Assembly (NCBI GenBank): GCA_020632755.1
Contig: JACKEY010000007.1
Span: forward strand, 248,001-312,000
DNA from: Alphaproteobacteria bacterium
GTDB lineage: Bacteria > Myxococcota_A > UBA796 > UBA2385
DNA: 64,000 bases
Direction of reading: 5' to 3'
This document shows positions 25,234-34,071 of this stretch, piece by piece. The notes under the pieces were generated by a model. It was not told the origin of the DNA and searched no databases. It saw only the letters and a program-made list of their open reading frames with translations. The first letter of the stretch is position 1; every line of letters begins with the position of its first letter. A program made the position numbers and the translations under genes.

Positions 25234-28200
25234 ATGGGCAAGGCCATCGGCATCGATCTGGGGACCACGAACACCGTGGTGGCTGTCCTTCGTGACGGCC
25301 GCCCACAGGTGCTCGAGGACGCCAAGGGCTACCGGGTGCTCCCGTCGGTCGTCACGCTGAACGACGATGACTCGCTGACCGTCGGTCACGCCGCGCGCAA
25401 TCGCGTGCTGACGGCGCCGGACCGCACGGTCTACGCCATCAAGCGCCTCATGGGGCGGCGGTACGACAGCGAGCAGGTCACCGAAGCCCGAGGGCGGGCG
25501 GGCTACGACATCCTGCCGGCCGGCGACGGCACCTGCCTGGTCCGCATGGGCGCGGACATCGTGACGCCCGTCGACGTCAGCGCCGAGATCCTGCGTCAGG
25601 CCAAGGTGCTGGCAGAGCGCGCCATCGGCGAGCCGGTGGACGAAGCCGTCATCACCGTGCCGGCCTACTTCAACCACCAGCAGCGTGCCGCGACCATGGA
25701 AGCGGCCCAGCTGGCCGGCCTGCGCTGCGATCGCCTGGTCAACGAACCCACGGCCGCGGCGCTGGCCTACGGCCTGCGGCGCGACGTCGAGCGCACCCTG
25801 GTCGTGTTCGACCTGGGCGGCGGTACCTTCGACGTGTCCGTGCTGCACCTGTCGCGCGGCGTCTACGAGATCCTGGCCACCCTCGGTGACACCTACCTGG
25901 GCGGCGAAGACTTCGACTACCGGCTGGTCGACTACCTGGCCGACCACTTCCAGGCCGAGACCGGCTTCGACCTCCGCCAGGACCGCACCGCGCTCCAGCG
26001 CATCAAGGATGCGGCGGAACGCGCCAAGTGCGAGCTTTCGTTCACCGATCGCACCACGGTGCTGGTGCCGCGGCTGACGGCGGAGCACAACCTCGAGCTG
26101 GCCATCACGCGCCTGACCCTCGAGAGCCTGGTCGAGGACCTGGTCGAGCGCGCCCTCGAGGTGACCCGCCGGGCCATCTCCGACGCCGGTCTGCAGCTGG
26201 CCGACATCGACGACGTGATCCTGGTGGGCGGCCAGACCCGGATGCCGCGCGTGCGCGAGGCGATCTCCGGCCTGTTCGGCAAGGAACCCAGCCGGGGTGT
26301 GCACCCCGAAGAAGTCGTCGCCATCGGCGCGGCTGTTCACGCCGCGTCGTTCGGTGGTGGAGCCGACGCGCCCCAGCACGTGCTCATCGACGTCACCCCC
26401 TTCGACCTGGGCATCGACGTTGCCGGCGGCTTGTTCCAGGCCGTGGTGCCGCGCAACTCTCACGTGCCGGCGAGCGAGACCCGGTCCTTCGCCACGACCC
26501 GCGACGACCAGGACAGCGTGAAGATCACGGTCCGCCAGGGCGAGAGCCGGTTCGCGGACGACAACGAGTTCCTGGGCGAGTTCTTGATGGACGGCCTGAC
26601 CCCCGCCCCGCGGATGGAGGTCAAGGTCGACGTCACGTTCCGCATCGACGGCAACGGCATGTTGCACGTCGGCGCGGTCGAGCAGGGCACGGGCGAGTCG
26701 CGACGGATCACGGTGCGCAACTACGCCCAGGTCGCCCGGGGCCAGGGCCAGGTGGCGGCGGACATCGAAGGCGATGTGAGCTCCCTCACGGCCACCTCGC
26801 GGTCGGCGGATGCGACGGTCGTGCCGGTGCCCGGTCAGCGCAAGGCGGCCGCGAAGGCCAAGAAGAGCGGTGGCCTGCTGTCCAGCCTGTTCGGGCGCAA
26901 GAGCGCACCCGCGGACAAGCCCGCTGCGAAGCCCGCCAGCCAGCCGGCTGCTGCTGCCGCGAGTGCAGCCGGGGCAGCGGTAGCGACCGGGGCCGCCGCC
27001 GCCGCGGGTGCTGCCGCCGCGGGTGCTGCCGCCGCGGCCAAGACGGGCCCGGCGATCAGCCTGCCCTCGGTCGAGACACCCGAGGAGCTCGAGGACACCG
27101 GGGTCTTCGACGTGCTCGAGCCCGAGGACCACGAGCTGCTCGAGCCTCTCGACGACGAACCGCCCGAGCCCTCTGCCGAACACGCCAGCATCGGCATGGC
27201 CGGCGCCGCGCACCCCGCCTGGGACGACGGCGGCGGTGCCGACGCCTTCGCCATGCCGTCCTTCGAAGAAGACGAAGACGAGGACGAGATCCCGGTGGGC
27301 CTCGCCGGTGGGCCCATCGACGACGCCTTCGCCCTCCCCGACGAGAGCTACGGCGACGGAGAAGACGACGCCTTCGAGATGCCCGAAGACGCGTTCCCCG
27401 CACTGGACGAGTCCGCCTTCGACCCCAGCAGCGTCGAGGGCCAGGCCTTCGCGATGCCGAGCGAAGAGGAGAGCGGCCTGCACGACGCGCTGCGCGACGG
27501 CGGCGACGCCTTCGAGGAGTACGAGTTCCCCGACGACCTGCGCGACACGGTGGCGCCGGGTGCCCGCGCGTCGACCCCGGTCGAGGCGGACGAGGACGAT
27601 CTGGACGAGGGCGAGCTGGCCGCGCTGGCGGCCGAGGCCTTCGCCGGGCTCGAAGACGAGCTGACGATGGACGAGCCCGACGGCGCGCTCGAAGCGCTGG
27701 GCGCGGACGACGGCCAGGTGTCGTCCTTCGGGGATCTGGAAGCCACGGACGACGAGCTCGAAGAGTCCGGGTTCGTGGGCATCGACGTCGACTTCGACGC
27801 GACCCAGACCGATCTGCTCGAGGGCACGGAAGCGGACACCGGAGAGCTGTTCGGCATGGTCGCGGATCCTTCGGATCCCGAGGACGGCCTGGACGCGATC
27901 GCGCGCTCGATGGGCATCGACCCCGATCGCAAGATCCCCGACAACAAGACCCTCGCGCCGATGCCCGAGGATGTGGCGACCCTCGAGGATCTCGAGCTGG
28001 CGTCGCGGCGGTCGGCAGAGGACATCGAGACGCTCGAGGACGGCGAGCTCTACGGGCTGCCTTCGCCCGACGACGCCCGTCCGGACGACTGGTCGTCGAC
28101 CAGCACGACCCTGCCGAGCGACGAAGACGACGCTGACGACGACCTGTTCCGTGTGCCCGACGACCTGCGGGCCCGAGAGGGCGGCCAGCACGACGACGAG

Positions 28201-28581
28201 AAGACGGAGATCTTCGCCCGCTCGCCGGGGCGGTCCAGTCGCACCGATCGCGCCGGCCGCCGTCGGCGTCGCAAGCCGGCGCGGCTCAAGCTCGCCTACC
28301 GCCAGGTCGACGCCATGGTGTCGGAATACCGCGAGAACCTGCGGCGGGGTGGCTGCTTCGTGAAGACGAACAAGCCCCTGCCCGTGGGGCGGGAGTGCGT
28401 CATCGAGGTGCGTGCGCCGGGCCTGGACGAGCCGCTCAGCCTGGCGGGAGTGGTCACGTGGTCGAGCGTCGGCCTGTCGGCCCTGCCGTCGGGCCAGGAC
28501 CCCGGCATGGGCATCGAGTACCGCATCGACGAAGGTCGGCGCGTCGAGATCGAGAACCTGCTGTCCAGCCTGGGTGCCTGA
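25234..28581 (+). CDS. Hsp70 (DnaK)-like protein fused to a C-terminal PilZ domain
   Basis: This 1115-residue protein has these parts in order. An Hsp70 ATPase domain spans 1-~380, with GIDLGTTNTVV at 6, NEPTAAALAYG near 170, DLGGGTFDVSVL near 192 and VGGQTRMP near 332. A beta substrate-binding domain spans ~388-500 (VTPFDLGIDV, IDGNGMLHVGAVEQGTG). An Ala/Lys linker with AAAGA repeats follows, then an acidic, probably disordered stretch of ~450 residues. A basic segment leads to a PilZ domain (~1010-1115; SEYRENLRRGGCFVKT, DPGMGIEYRI). The alpha-helical lid of DnaK is missing. PilZ domains can bind cyclic-di-GMP or act in protein contacts; the RxxxR motif before the domain is degenerate here (RKPARLKL). 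ATG preceded by GAGGGAG. It is not the housekeeping dnaK, since no grpE or dnaJ is adjacent. Confidence 0.88.
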   Translation: MGKAIGIDLGTTNTVVAVLRDGRPQVLEDAKGYRVLPSVVTLNDDDSLTVGHAARNRVLTAPDRTVYAIKRLMGRRYDSEQVTEARGRAGYDILPAGDGTCLVRMGADIVTPVDVSAEILRQAKVLAERAIGEPVDEAVITVPAYFNHQQRAATMEAAQLAGLRCDRLVNEPTAAALAYGLRRDVERTLVVFDLGGGTFDVSVLHLSRGVYEILATLGDTYLGGEDFDYRLVDYLADHFQAETGFDLRQDRTALQRIKDAAERAKCELSFTDRTTVLVPRLTAEHNLELAITRLTLESLVEDLVERALEVTRRAISDAGLQLADIDDVILVGGQTRMPRVREAISGLFGKEPSRGVHPEEVVAIGAAVHAASFGGGADAPQHVLIDVTPFDLGIDVAGGLFQAVVPRNSHVPASETRSFATTRDDQDSVKITVRQGESRFADDNEFLGEFLMDGLTPAPRMEVKVDVTFRIDGNGMLHVGAVEQGTGESRRITVRNYAQVARGQGQVAADIEGDVSSLTATSRSADATVVPVPGQRKAAAKAKKSGGLLSSLFGRKSAPADKPAAKPASQPAAAAASAAGAAVATGAAAAAGAAAAGAAAAAKTGPAISLPSVETPEELEDTGVFDVLEPEDHELLEPLDDEPPEPSAEHASIGMAGAAHPAWDDGGGADAFAMPSFEEDEDEDEIPVGLAGGPIDDAFALPDESYGDGEDDAFEMPEDAFPALDESAFDPSSVEGQAFAMPSEEESGLHDALRDGGDAFEEYEFPDDLRDTVAPGARASTPVEADEDDLDEGELAALAAEAFAGLEDELTMDEPDGALEALGADDGQVSSFGDLEATDDELEESGFVGIDVDFDATQTDLLEGTEADTGELFGMVADPSDPEDGLDAIARSMGIDPDRKIPDNKTLAPMPEDVATLEDLELASRRSAEDIETLEDGELYGLPSPDDARPDDWSSTSTTLPSDEDDADDDLFRVPDDLRAREGGQHDDEKTEIFARSPGRSSRTDRAGRRRRRKPARLKLAYRQVDAMVSEYRENLRRGGCFVKTNKPLPVGRECVIEVRAPGLDEPLSLAGVVTWSSVGLSALPSGQDPGMGIEYRIDEGRRVEIENLLSSLGA
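26998..27027 (+). repeat. Two 15-bp direct repeats in Hsp70-PilZ linker
   Basis: GCCGCCGCGGGTGCT is repeated at 26998-27012 and 27013-27027, with a partial third copy. It encodes the alanine-rich AAAGA linker between the substrate-binding domain and the acidic region. Confidence 0.75.
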
Positions 28582-28611
28582 GCAGCCGCCCTGGCGGGGC
28601 GCGGCTCAGGC
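28576..28611. terminator. Bidirectional hairpin containing both convergent stop codons
   Basis: GCCTGAGC (28576-28583) pairs perfectly with GCTCAGGC (28604-28611), and an inner CCGCC/GGCGG stem forms above it. The TGA of the Hsp70-PilZ gene and the TGA of fabG lie inside the two arms. There is no T-run, but the stem is long and GC-rich. Confidence 0.6.
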
Positions 28612-29343
28612 CGTCAGGCCGCCGTCGACGACCCACTCCTGGCCGGTGACGAAGGACGCCTCGTCGCTGGCCAGGAAGCGCACCACGCGGGCGATCTCCT
28701 CGGGCTTCCCGAGCCGGCGCATCGGCACGACCTGCTTGATGCCGTCGACCACGCGTTCGTCCATGGCGTGCACCATGTCGGTCTCGACGAAGCCGGGCGC
28801 CACGCAGTTGACGCGGATGCCTCGCTTGCCGAGCTCCTTGGCCAGGCTGCGGCTCATGGCGGCGACGGCGGCCTTGCTCGCGGCGTAGTTGGCCTGGCCG
28901 GGGTTGCCGCGCAGGCCGGAGACGCTGGTGACGTTGACGATGCTGCCGGACCGCTGGCGGAGCATCACCGTCGCGGCGGCACGGCACAACCGGAAGGTCC
29001 CGTCGAGGTTGACGTCCATCACGGAGCGCCACTCCTCGTCGCTCATCCGCAGCATCAGCATGTCGGCGTTGATGCCGGCGTTGTTGACCAGCACGTCCAG
29101 GCTGCCGAGGGCGGTGGCGGCATCGATCAGCGCCTGGCAGCCCTCTGCCGTGCCGACGTCGGCCTGGACGGCCAGGCCGCCGACCTCGTCAGCGACGGCC
29201 TGGGCTTCCGCGGCGCTGCTGCGGTAGTTCACGACCACCCGGGCACCCGCCCGTCCCAGCTCCAGCGCGATGGCGCGGCCGATGCCGCGACCGCCGCCGG
29301 TCACGACGGCGACCTTTCCGGTCAGGGGGCCTTCGGTGGTCAT
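28606..29343 (-). CDS. fabG: 3-oxoacyl-[acyl-carrier-protein] reductase
   Basis: This 245-residue SDR enzyme reduces 3-ketoacyl-ACP with NADPH in fatty acid elongation. The cofactor loop TGGGRGIG is near residue 15, with NNAG, the catalytic Ser in VTSVSG, and YAASK with the catalytic Tyr/Lys. The C-terminal GQEWVVDGGLTA is typical of FabG. It lies 5 bases downstream of efp on the same strand, so it is cotranscribed. Other SDR dehydrogenases share these motifs, but sequence and length fit FabG best. Confidence 0.85.
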   Translation of the reverse strand: MTTEGPLTGKVAVVTGGGRGIGRAIALELGRAGARVVVNYRSSAAEAQAVADEVGGLAVQADVGTAEGCQALIDAATALGSLDVLVNNAGINADMLMLRMSDEEWRSVMDVNLDGTFRLCRAAATVMLRQRSGSIVNVTSVSGLRGNPGQANYAASKAAVAAMSRSLAKELGKRGIRVNCVAPGFVETDMVHAMDERVVDGIKQVVPMRRLGKPEEIARVVRFLASDEASFVTGQEWVVDGGLTA

Positions 29344-29348
29344 GGGAC

Positions 29349-29918
29349 CTACTTGACGCGGCTGACGTAGGAGTTCGTGCGGGTGTCGACCTTGATGCGC
29401 TCACCCTGCTCGACGAACAGCGGGACCTGGACCTGGGCGCCGCAGGCCAGCGTCGCCAGCTTGGTGGCGCCGGTGGCCGTGTTGCCCTTCACGCCGGGCT
29501 CGCAGTACTCGATGTCGTCCTCGATGAAGTTCGGGAGCTCCATGTTCACCGCGCGATCCTTGTAGAACAGGATCGTGACCTCGATGCCGTCGGTCAGGTA
29601 CGGGGCTTCTTCCTGCATGGCGTCGGCAGGGATGGCGACCTGGTTGAAGGTCTCGGTGTTCATGAAGTGGAAGAACTCACCGTCGCCGTACAGGTACTGC
29701 ATCGGGCGGTCTTCGACGTCGGCCGCATCGAGCTTCTCGCCGCTGCGGTAGGTGCGCTCGATCACCGAGCCCGTGATCATGTTCTTGAGCTTGGTGCGGG
29801 TGAAGGCGGTGCCCTTGCCCGGCTTGACGAACTGGAAGTACGTCATGATGTAGGGCTGGCCGTCGATCTCGACCTTGAGACCGTTGCGGAATTCGGAGGT
29901 CTCGTACTTGGAAGCCAT
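29349..29918 (-). CDS. efp: Translation elongation factor P
   Basis: This 189-residue protein has three beta domains. EF-P binds stalled ribosomes to help join consecutive prolines. The tip loop reads VKPGKGTAF with Lys35 (Lys34 without Met), the position beta-lysylated by EpmA/EpmB in enterobacteria rather than the Arg of rhamnosylated EF-P. The divergent gene across a 79-base gap is epmB, which fits this modification. The ATG at 29916-29918 matches the family N-terminus; an in-frame extension upstream does not. fabG follows. Confidence 0.95.
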   Translation of the reverse strand: MASKYETSEFRNGLKVEIDGQPYIMTYFQFVKPGKGTAFTRTKLKNMITGSVIERTYRSGEKLDAADVEDRPMQYLYGDGEFFHFMNTETFNQVAIPADAMQEEAPYLTDGIEVTILFYKDRAVNMELPNFIEDDIEYCEPGVKGNTATGATKLATLACGAQVQVPLFVEQGERIKVDTRTNSYVSRVK

Positions 29919-29997
29919 GGGGAAGATCCGGTCGGGGGTAGGGGAGGGGACGGCGCCTGGGATAGGACCGCCTGTCGCCATTCCGGGAGGACGCAGC

Positions 29998-31041
29998 GTG
30001 TATCACGAAGGTCGCCCCTTCGACGACGCCCCGACGTCGCGCCGCGGACCGATGGCCGGCCGAGGAGAGCTGCTCGCGCGGTTCCCGGGGCTGGACCGGG
30101 CCGTGTGGGCGCGGGCCGACGCACGCTTCCCGGTGCGGATCACCCGCAGCTGGCTCGCCCGGCTTCGGGGGCCCTCGGACCCGCTCGCGCGCCAGGCGCT
30201 GCCGGATGCCCAGGAGCTCGTGGACGACGCCGGAGACCGAGCCGACCCCGTCGGGGAACACCAGCGCCAGCCCCTGCCGTGGGTCGTCCGCAAGCATCCC
30301 GATCGGGTGCTGCTCCTGCTCACCCGGCGCTGCCACCTGTACTGCCGCTATTGCTTCCGGCGTGGTGACCACGGCGGACCCGAGGACCCGACCCCGGCCG
30401 AGCTGGCCGCGGCCCTGGACTACATCCGCGGCTCGGGCGCTCGAGAGCTCATCCTGAGCGGAGGCGATCCGCTGGCGGTGCGGGACGAGCGGCTGTTCGC
30501 GGTGATCGACGCGGTGCGTCCGGAGCTCCCCGTCGTCCGGGTGCACAGCCGTGCGCCGATCACCGCCCCCCACCGCATCACCGACGCGCTCGTCTCGGGG
30601 CTGGCCGCGCGAGGACCGGTCTGGGTGCTCGTCCACTGCAACCATCCCGACGAGCTCTCGACCGACGTTCGGGCGGCGCTGGGCCGCCTGGTCGACGCCG
30701 GGCTGCCGGTGCTCAACCAGGCCGTGCTGTTGCGCGGCGTCAACGATGACGCAGCCGTGCTCGCGCGACTGAGCGACGAGCTCGTCGCGCTGCGCGTGCG
30801 GCCCTACTACCTGCACCACACCGACCACGCGCCGGGCAACGCAGCCTTTCGGGTCGACCCGCACGATGGCCTGCGCATCCACGACGAACTTCGGCTCCTG
30901 GTCAGCGGGATCGGCCTGCCTCGCTACGTGATCGACCCTCCCGACGGAGGCGGCAAGCTCGACGTGCAGGCCTGGGTCCGCGCGGGCCAGCGCCGTCCGG
31001 TACCATCCCTTCCTCCTCCCCCTCCCGCCCGGAAGAGCTGA
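29998..31041 (+). CDS. epmB: EF-P beta-lysylation protein / lysine 2,3-aminomutase-like radical SAM enzyme
   Basis: This 347-residue radical SAM protein has CHLYCRYC (Cys112, Cys116, Cys119) for the 4Fe-4S cluster and a KamA/EpmB-like core (ELILSGGDPLA, RVHSRAPI, LNQAVLLRGVND, YYLHHTD). The length matches EpmB, which makes (R)-beta-lysine for EF-P, rather than the longer catabolic KamA. Divergence from efp supports this. GTG start with GGGAGG 7 bases upstream. The partner ligase EpmA is not in this window. The next gene starts 1 base after the stop. Confidence 0.9.
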   Translation: MYHEGRPFDDAPTSRRGPMAGRGELLARFPGLDRAVWARADARFPVRITRSWLARLRGPSDPLARQALPDAQELVDDAGDRADPVGEHQRQPLPWVVRKHPDRVLLLLTRRCHLYCRYCFRRGDHGGPEDPTPAELAAALDYIRGSGARELILSGGDPLAVRDERLFAVIDAVRPELPVVRVHSRAPITAPHRITDALVSGLAARGPVWVLVHCNHPDELSTDVRAALGRLVDAGLPVLNQAVLLRGVNDDAAVLARLSDELVALRVRPYYLHHTDHAPGNAAFRVDPHDGLRIHDELRLLVSGIGLPRYVIDPPDGGGKLDVQAWVRAGQRRPVPSLPPPPPARKS

Positions 31042-31042
31042 C

Positions 31043-32686
31043 ATGGCCGTCCGCCGCGTGACCCGCAAGTACGACTCCGTCATCGAGTTCCTCGAAGACC
31101 GCGAGGGCATCTTCGGCCAGGGCATGGTGCTCATGCCGGCCGAGTCGGTGCGTGGCGAGCTGGCGCCCGAGCTCAAGCTCGACCTGTTGATTCCGCCGCT
31201 CGGACGCCTGGGGCCGATCCCCGCCCAGGTCGTCAACCGCGACAAGGACGGCAACGTCGGGCTGCACCTGCCCGAGATTCCCGACACCATCCAGCAGCGC
31301 CTCGACGAGCTCGATGTCGCCATTGCACAGCTCCGGGATTGGTTCCTGGCACGGGGCGAGCTGGTGGCCGCGGGGGCCAGCGCTGCATCCCAGGCCCTCG
31401 GGCAGCCGTCGCAGGCCGTCGCCCAGGCGGTGCCGGCGGCGTCTGGGCGGGCCGCCCGGGGCTTCCCGGTGCCCGATCTGTCGTCGGTCGAGCCGGACCT
31501 GCGGGGGACCTGCGCCGAGCGCGAGTTCCGCACGCTGCTGGTCGAGCTCGCGGCCCGTCGCGCCACCGGTCTGCTCACGATCCGAGGCCGCGGCGGGCGC
31601 ATCCGCTACGGCTTCTGGAGCAACGGCGGCCCCGTCGGCTTCCGCAGCGAGCCGCTGCAGGAAGGCGAGGTGCTGGGCGTGCTGCTCTACAAGGCCGACC
31701 AGATCACCAAGGCCCAGCTCCAGGAGAGCCTGGCGATCATGCAGCAGGAAGGCTGTCGCCAGGGTGAGGCCTTCATCCAGCTGGGCATCATGACCTTCCC
31801 GCAGCTCGTCATGGTGCTCGGCAAGCAGGTCGAGTTCGTCCTCCAGCGCGTGCTCGGCGAGACGGACGGCGAGTGGACCTTCCACGAGCTCGATGCCCTC
31901 CCCGAGCGCTTCTTGCCCTCGCCCCTCAAGGCGCCCGGCCTGGTGTTCCGCAACCTCGTGAAGCAGGCGCGGGCGATGAAGGGCGAGACCATCTACGAGG
32001 CCCTCGGTCCGTACCTGGACAAGTACGTGTCGCTGCCGCCACGGCTCGCCGAGATCGCCCCGGAGATGGGCTTCGGCGTGTCCGAGGCCCGGCTGGTCGG
32101 CACCATCCAGGAGAGCTCCTGGCGCATGCGCGAGCTGTATGCGGTGTCCCCCATGTCGCGGGCGGTGACCGCCGCCGTCATGTGGGCCTTCCTGGAGCTG
32201 GGCTTCGTCGAGTTCAACGAACACGCAGACGACGCCCGCACCTTCGCGGCCCTGCGGGTCATCATCGACCGCAAGAAGAACCAGATCTTCAAGGGCAGCC
32301 ACTTCGACGTGCTGGAGGTGCACTGGATCTGCGTCGGCGAAGAAGTCGAGCAGGCCTACCAGCGGCTCAAGAAGGAGTACAAGCCCAGCCGCTACGCGCG
32401 GATGGACGACGCGGACCGGGCCGACGTGGACAAGATCAACGTGGCCTTGGACGCCGCGCGCGAGGCATTGCTCGACGACCGTGCGCGCCGGGAGTACCGC
32501 AAGTCGGTCATCGAAGAGAGCAAGATCGTCCAGTCCGCCGAGCTGCTGGGCAAGCAGGGCGACATGGCCGTGCTCCGCAACGATCGGCGGGCGGCGCTCA
32601 CCTGCTTCAGCAAGGCCGCCGAGCTGATTCCCGGTCGTCCCGAGTTCCGCCAGGCGCTGATGCAGGCCCGGAACCTCTCCGGCTGA
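31043..32686 (+). CDS. PilZ-like, DUF4388 and degenerate J-domain protein
   Basis: This 547-residue cytosolic protein starts 1 base after epmB. Residues 1-80 (RVTRKYDSVIEFLEDREGIFG, then VVNRDKDGNVGLHL) look like a PilZ-type beta-barrel. Residues ~155-310 match DUF4388-like regions of Myxococcota regulators (RATGLLTIRGRGG, then YKADQITKAQLQESL). Near 415-495 is a J-domain pattern: HFDVLEV, AYQRLKKEY, a late LLDDRARREY. The catalytic HPD is replaced by KPS (about 447-449), so classical Hsp70 stimulation is unlikely. A short TPR-like helix pair ends the protein. It could act as an adaptor for the nearby Hsp70-PilZ protein. Confidence 0.72.
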   Translation: MAVRRVTRKYDSVIEFLEDREGIFGQGMVLMPAESVRGELAPELKLDLLIPPLGRLGPIPAQVVNRDKDGNVGLHLPEIPDTIQQRLDELDVAIAQLRDWFLARGELVAAGASAASQALGQPSQAVAQAVPAASGRAARGFPVPDLSSVEPDLRGTCAEREFRTLLVELAARRATGLLTIRGRGGRIRYGFWSNGGPVGFRSEPLQEGEVLGVLLYKADQITKAQLQESLAIMQQEGCRQGEAFIQLGIMTFPQLVMVLGKQVEFVLQRVLGETDGEWTFHELDALPERFLPSPLKAPGLVFRNLVKQARAMKGETIYEALGPYLDKYVSLPPRLAEIAPEMGFGVSEARLVGTIQESSWRMRELYAVSPMSRAVTAAVMWAFLELGFVEFNEHADDARTFAALRVIIDRKKNQIFKGSHFDVLEVHWICVGEEVEQAYQRLKKEYKPSRYARMDDADRADVDKINVALDAAREALLDDRARREYRKSVIEESKIVQSAELLGKQGDMAVLRNDRRAALTCFSKAAELIPGRPEFRQALMQARNLSG

Positions 32687-32695
32687 GACGACGAC

Positions 32696-32724
32696 GGCCG
32701 CCGTCCCCGTGGGGAGCGGCGGCC
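32696..32724. terminator. Candidate bidirectional hairpin terminator
   Basis: GGCCGCCG (32696-32703) pairs with CGGCGGCC (32717-32724), with an inner CCCC/GGGG pair. It sits between the convergent ends of the DUF4388/J-like gene and actF. No T-run follows on either strand. Confidence 0.5.
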
Positions 32725-32752
32725 GCAGACGAGAGCGCCCCGTGGGGACCGC

Positions 32753-34057
32753 TCAGTGCGCGTGCTCCGCGGAGGGATGCACGTGCACGTGGTCGGGGTC
32801 GGGCTGGATCATCGGGGAGCCGACCGGGATGGCGGGCACCTTGCTCAGGAAGCTGGTGATGCCCAGGGCGAACAGGCCCAGGAAGCCGCAGCCCATGCCG
32901 ACGGTGATGATGAGCGGGGTGACCAGATCGGCTTCCTTCTGCACGCTGGGCATCACGACCCAGAAGCGCTCGAGGAAGATGCCGACGGCGATCAGGCTGG
33001 TGATGCCCAGGTAGGCGCTGGGGATCTTCTTGATGCCGCGCGACAGCAGGGTCGAGAAGGGCATCAGGAAGCACAGGCTCACGACCACCTTGAACAGCCC
33101 GTCCCAGGGCGCGACCTCGGTGCGCAGCAGGATGAACCCGATCTCTTCGGTCATGTTGCCGTACCAGATGGCCAGGTACTGGGCGAAGGCCGTGTAGCCC
33201 CAGAACATGGTGAAGCCGAAGGTGAGCTTGCCGAGGTCGTGGTACACGTTCGGCTTGAGGAAGCTCTCGACGCCCAGCCACTTGCGGGTGGTCAGGGACA
33301 GGATCGCGATGCCGACCAGGCCGCTCCAGAAGGCGCTGGCGAAGTACCAGGCCGGGAACATGTTGGCGAACCAGTAGGGCGCCAGGCTCATGCTCATGTC
33401 GACGGCCATCACGGTGAAGGTGAGGGCGTAGAAGATGGCGATGAGCGGAGCGATCGCGAACTGCCGTTCGTGCAGCGCCTGCTGTTCCTTGTCGGCGCCC
33501 TGCCAGCCGCTGGTGAACTTGGACCACCAGCCGGGAGCCTTGTCGCCCAGGCGCTCGGCCGCGGTGCCGAGGTCGGCACGCAGGCTGCTGCGGATGTAGA
33601 CGAAGCTCAGGGTCGCCAGGATGCCCAGGCCGACGGCCTGGCGGGCCACGAAGAAGCCGGGCTGCAGGTAGATGGCCTTGTGGGCGGGCATCTGCTCGTG
33701 CATCCACGGGTAGATGTCGAGCCCGCCGACCAGCAGGAACACCAGCAGCAGCGCGTACATCACCGGGAACATCAGGCCGAAGGCCTCGGCGTAGCGCTTC
33801 AGGGGCATGCCCCAGCGCGCCTTCACCAGGGTCATGGCGACGGCCAGCATCAGCGCGCCCTGGGCCATTCCGCCCCAGAACATGTAGTTGCTGACGAAGC
33901 TGGCCAGGGCCAGATCCTTGTGGGTCGCCAGGCCGTACCCCGCGGCGCCGAGGCCGATGAGGATGCCGAGACCGGCGGCGCCCTTGACCGCTCCGGGAAC
34001 GGAGCGGGTCGGGATGCCGTCGACGGCGACGGAGGTGTCGATCTTGTGGGATGCCAT
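32753..34057 (-). CDS. actF: Alternative complex III subunit ActF (NrfD-like)
   Basis: This 434-residue polytopic membrane protein has about ten helices, including GLGILIGLGAAGYGLA at the start and a long loop near 170-200. It is the second NrfD-like subunit of alternative complex III, embedded beside ActC and contributing to quinol binding or proton movement. The C-terminus is His/Pro-rich (HVHVHPSAEHAH). The ATG at 34055-34057 is 14 bases after the actE stop. No terminal oxidase follows, unlike many act operons. Confidence 0.85.
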   Translation of the reverse strand: MASHKIDTSVAVDGIPTRSVPGAVKGAAGLGILIGLGAAGYGLATHKDLALASFVSNYMFWGGMAQGALMLAVAMTLVKARWGMPLKRYAEAFGLMFPVMYALLLVFLLVGGLDIYPWMHEQMPAHKAIYLQPGFFVARQAVGLGILATLSFVYIRSSLRADLGTAAERLGDKAPGWWSKFTSGWQGADKEQQALHERQFAIAPLIAIFYALTFTVMAVDMSMSLAPYWFANMFPAWYFASAFWSGLVGIAILSLTTRKWLGVESFLKPNVYHDLGKLTFGFTMFWGYTAFAQYLAIWYGNMTEEIGFILLRTEVAPWDGLFKVVVSLCFLMPFSTLLSRGIKKIPSAYLGITSLIAVGIFLERFWVVMPSVQKEADLVTPLIITVGMGCGFLGLFALGITSFLSKVPAIPVGSPMIQPDPDHVHVHPSAEHAH

Positions 34058-34071
34058 GGTTGCTCCGTCGA

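Noticed and set aside
24997..28191. A 1064-codon open frame on the minus strand
   Set aside because: It is antisense to the Hsp70-PilZ gene and shows low-complexity Arg/Gly/Val composition without motifs.
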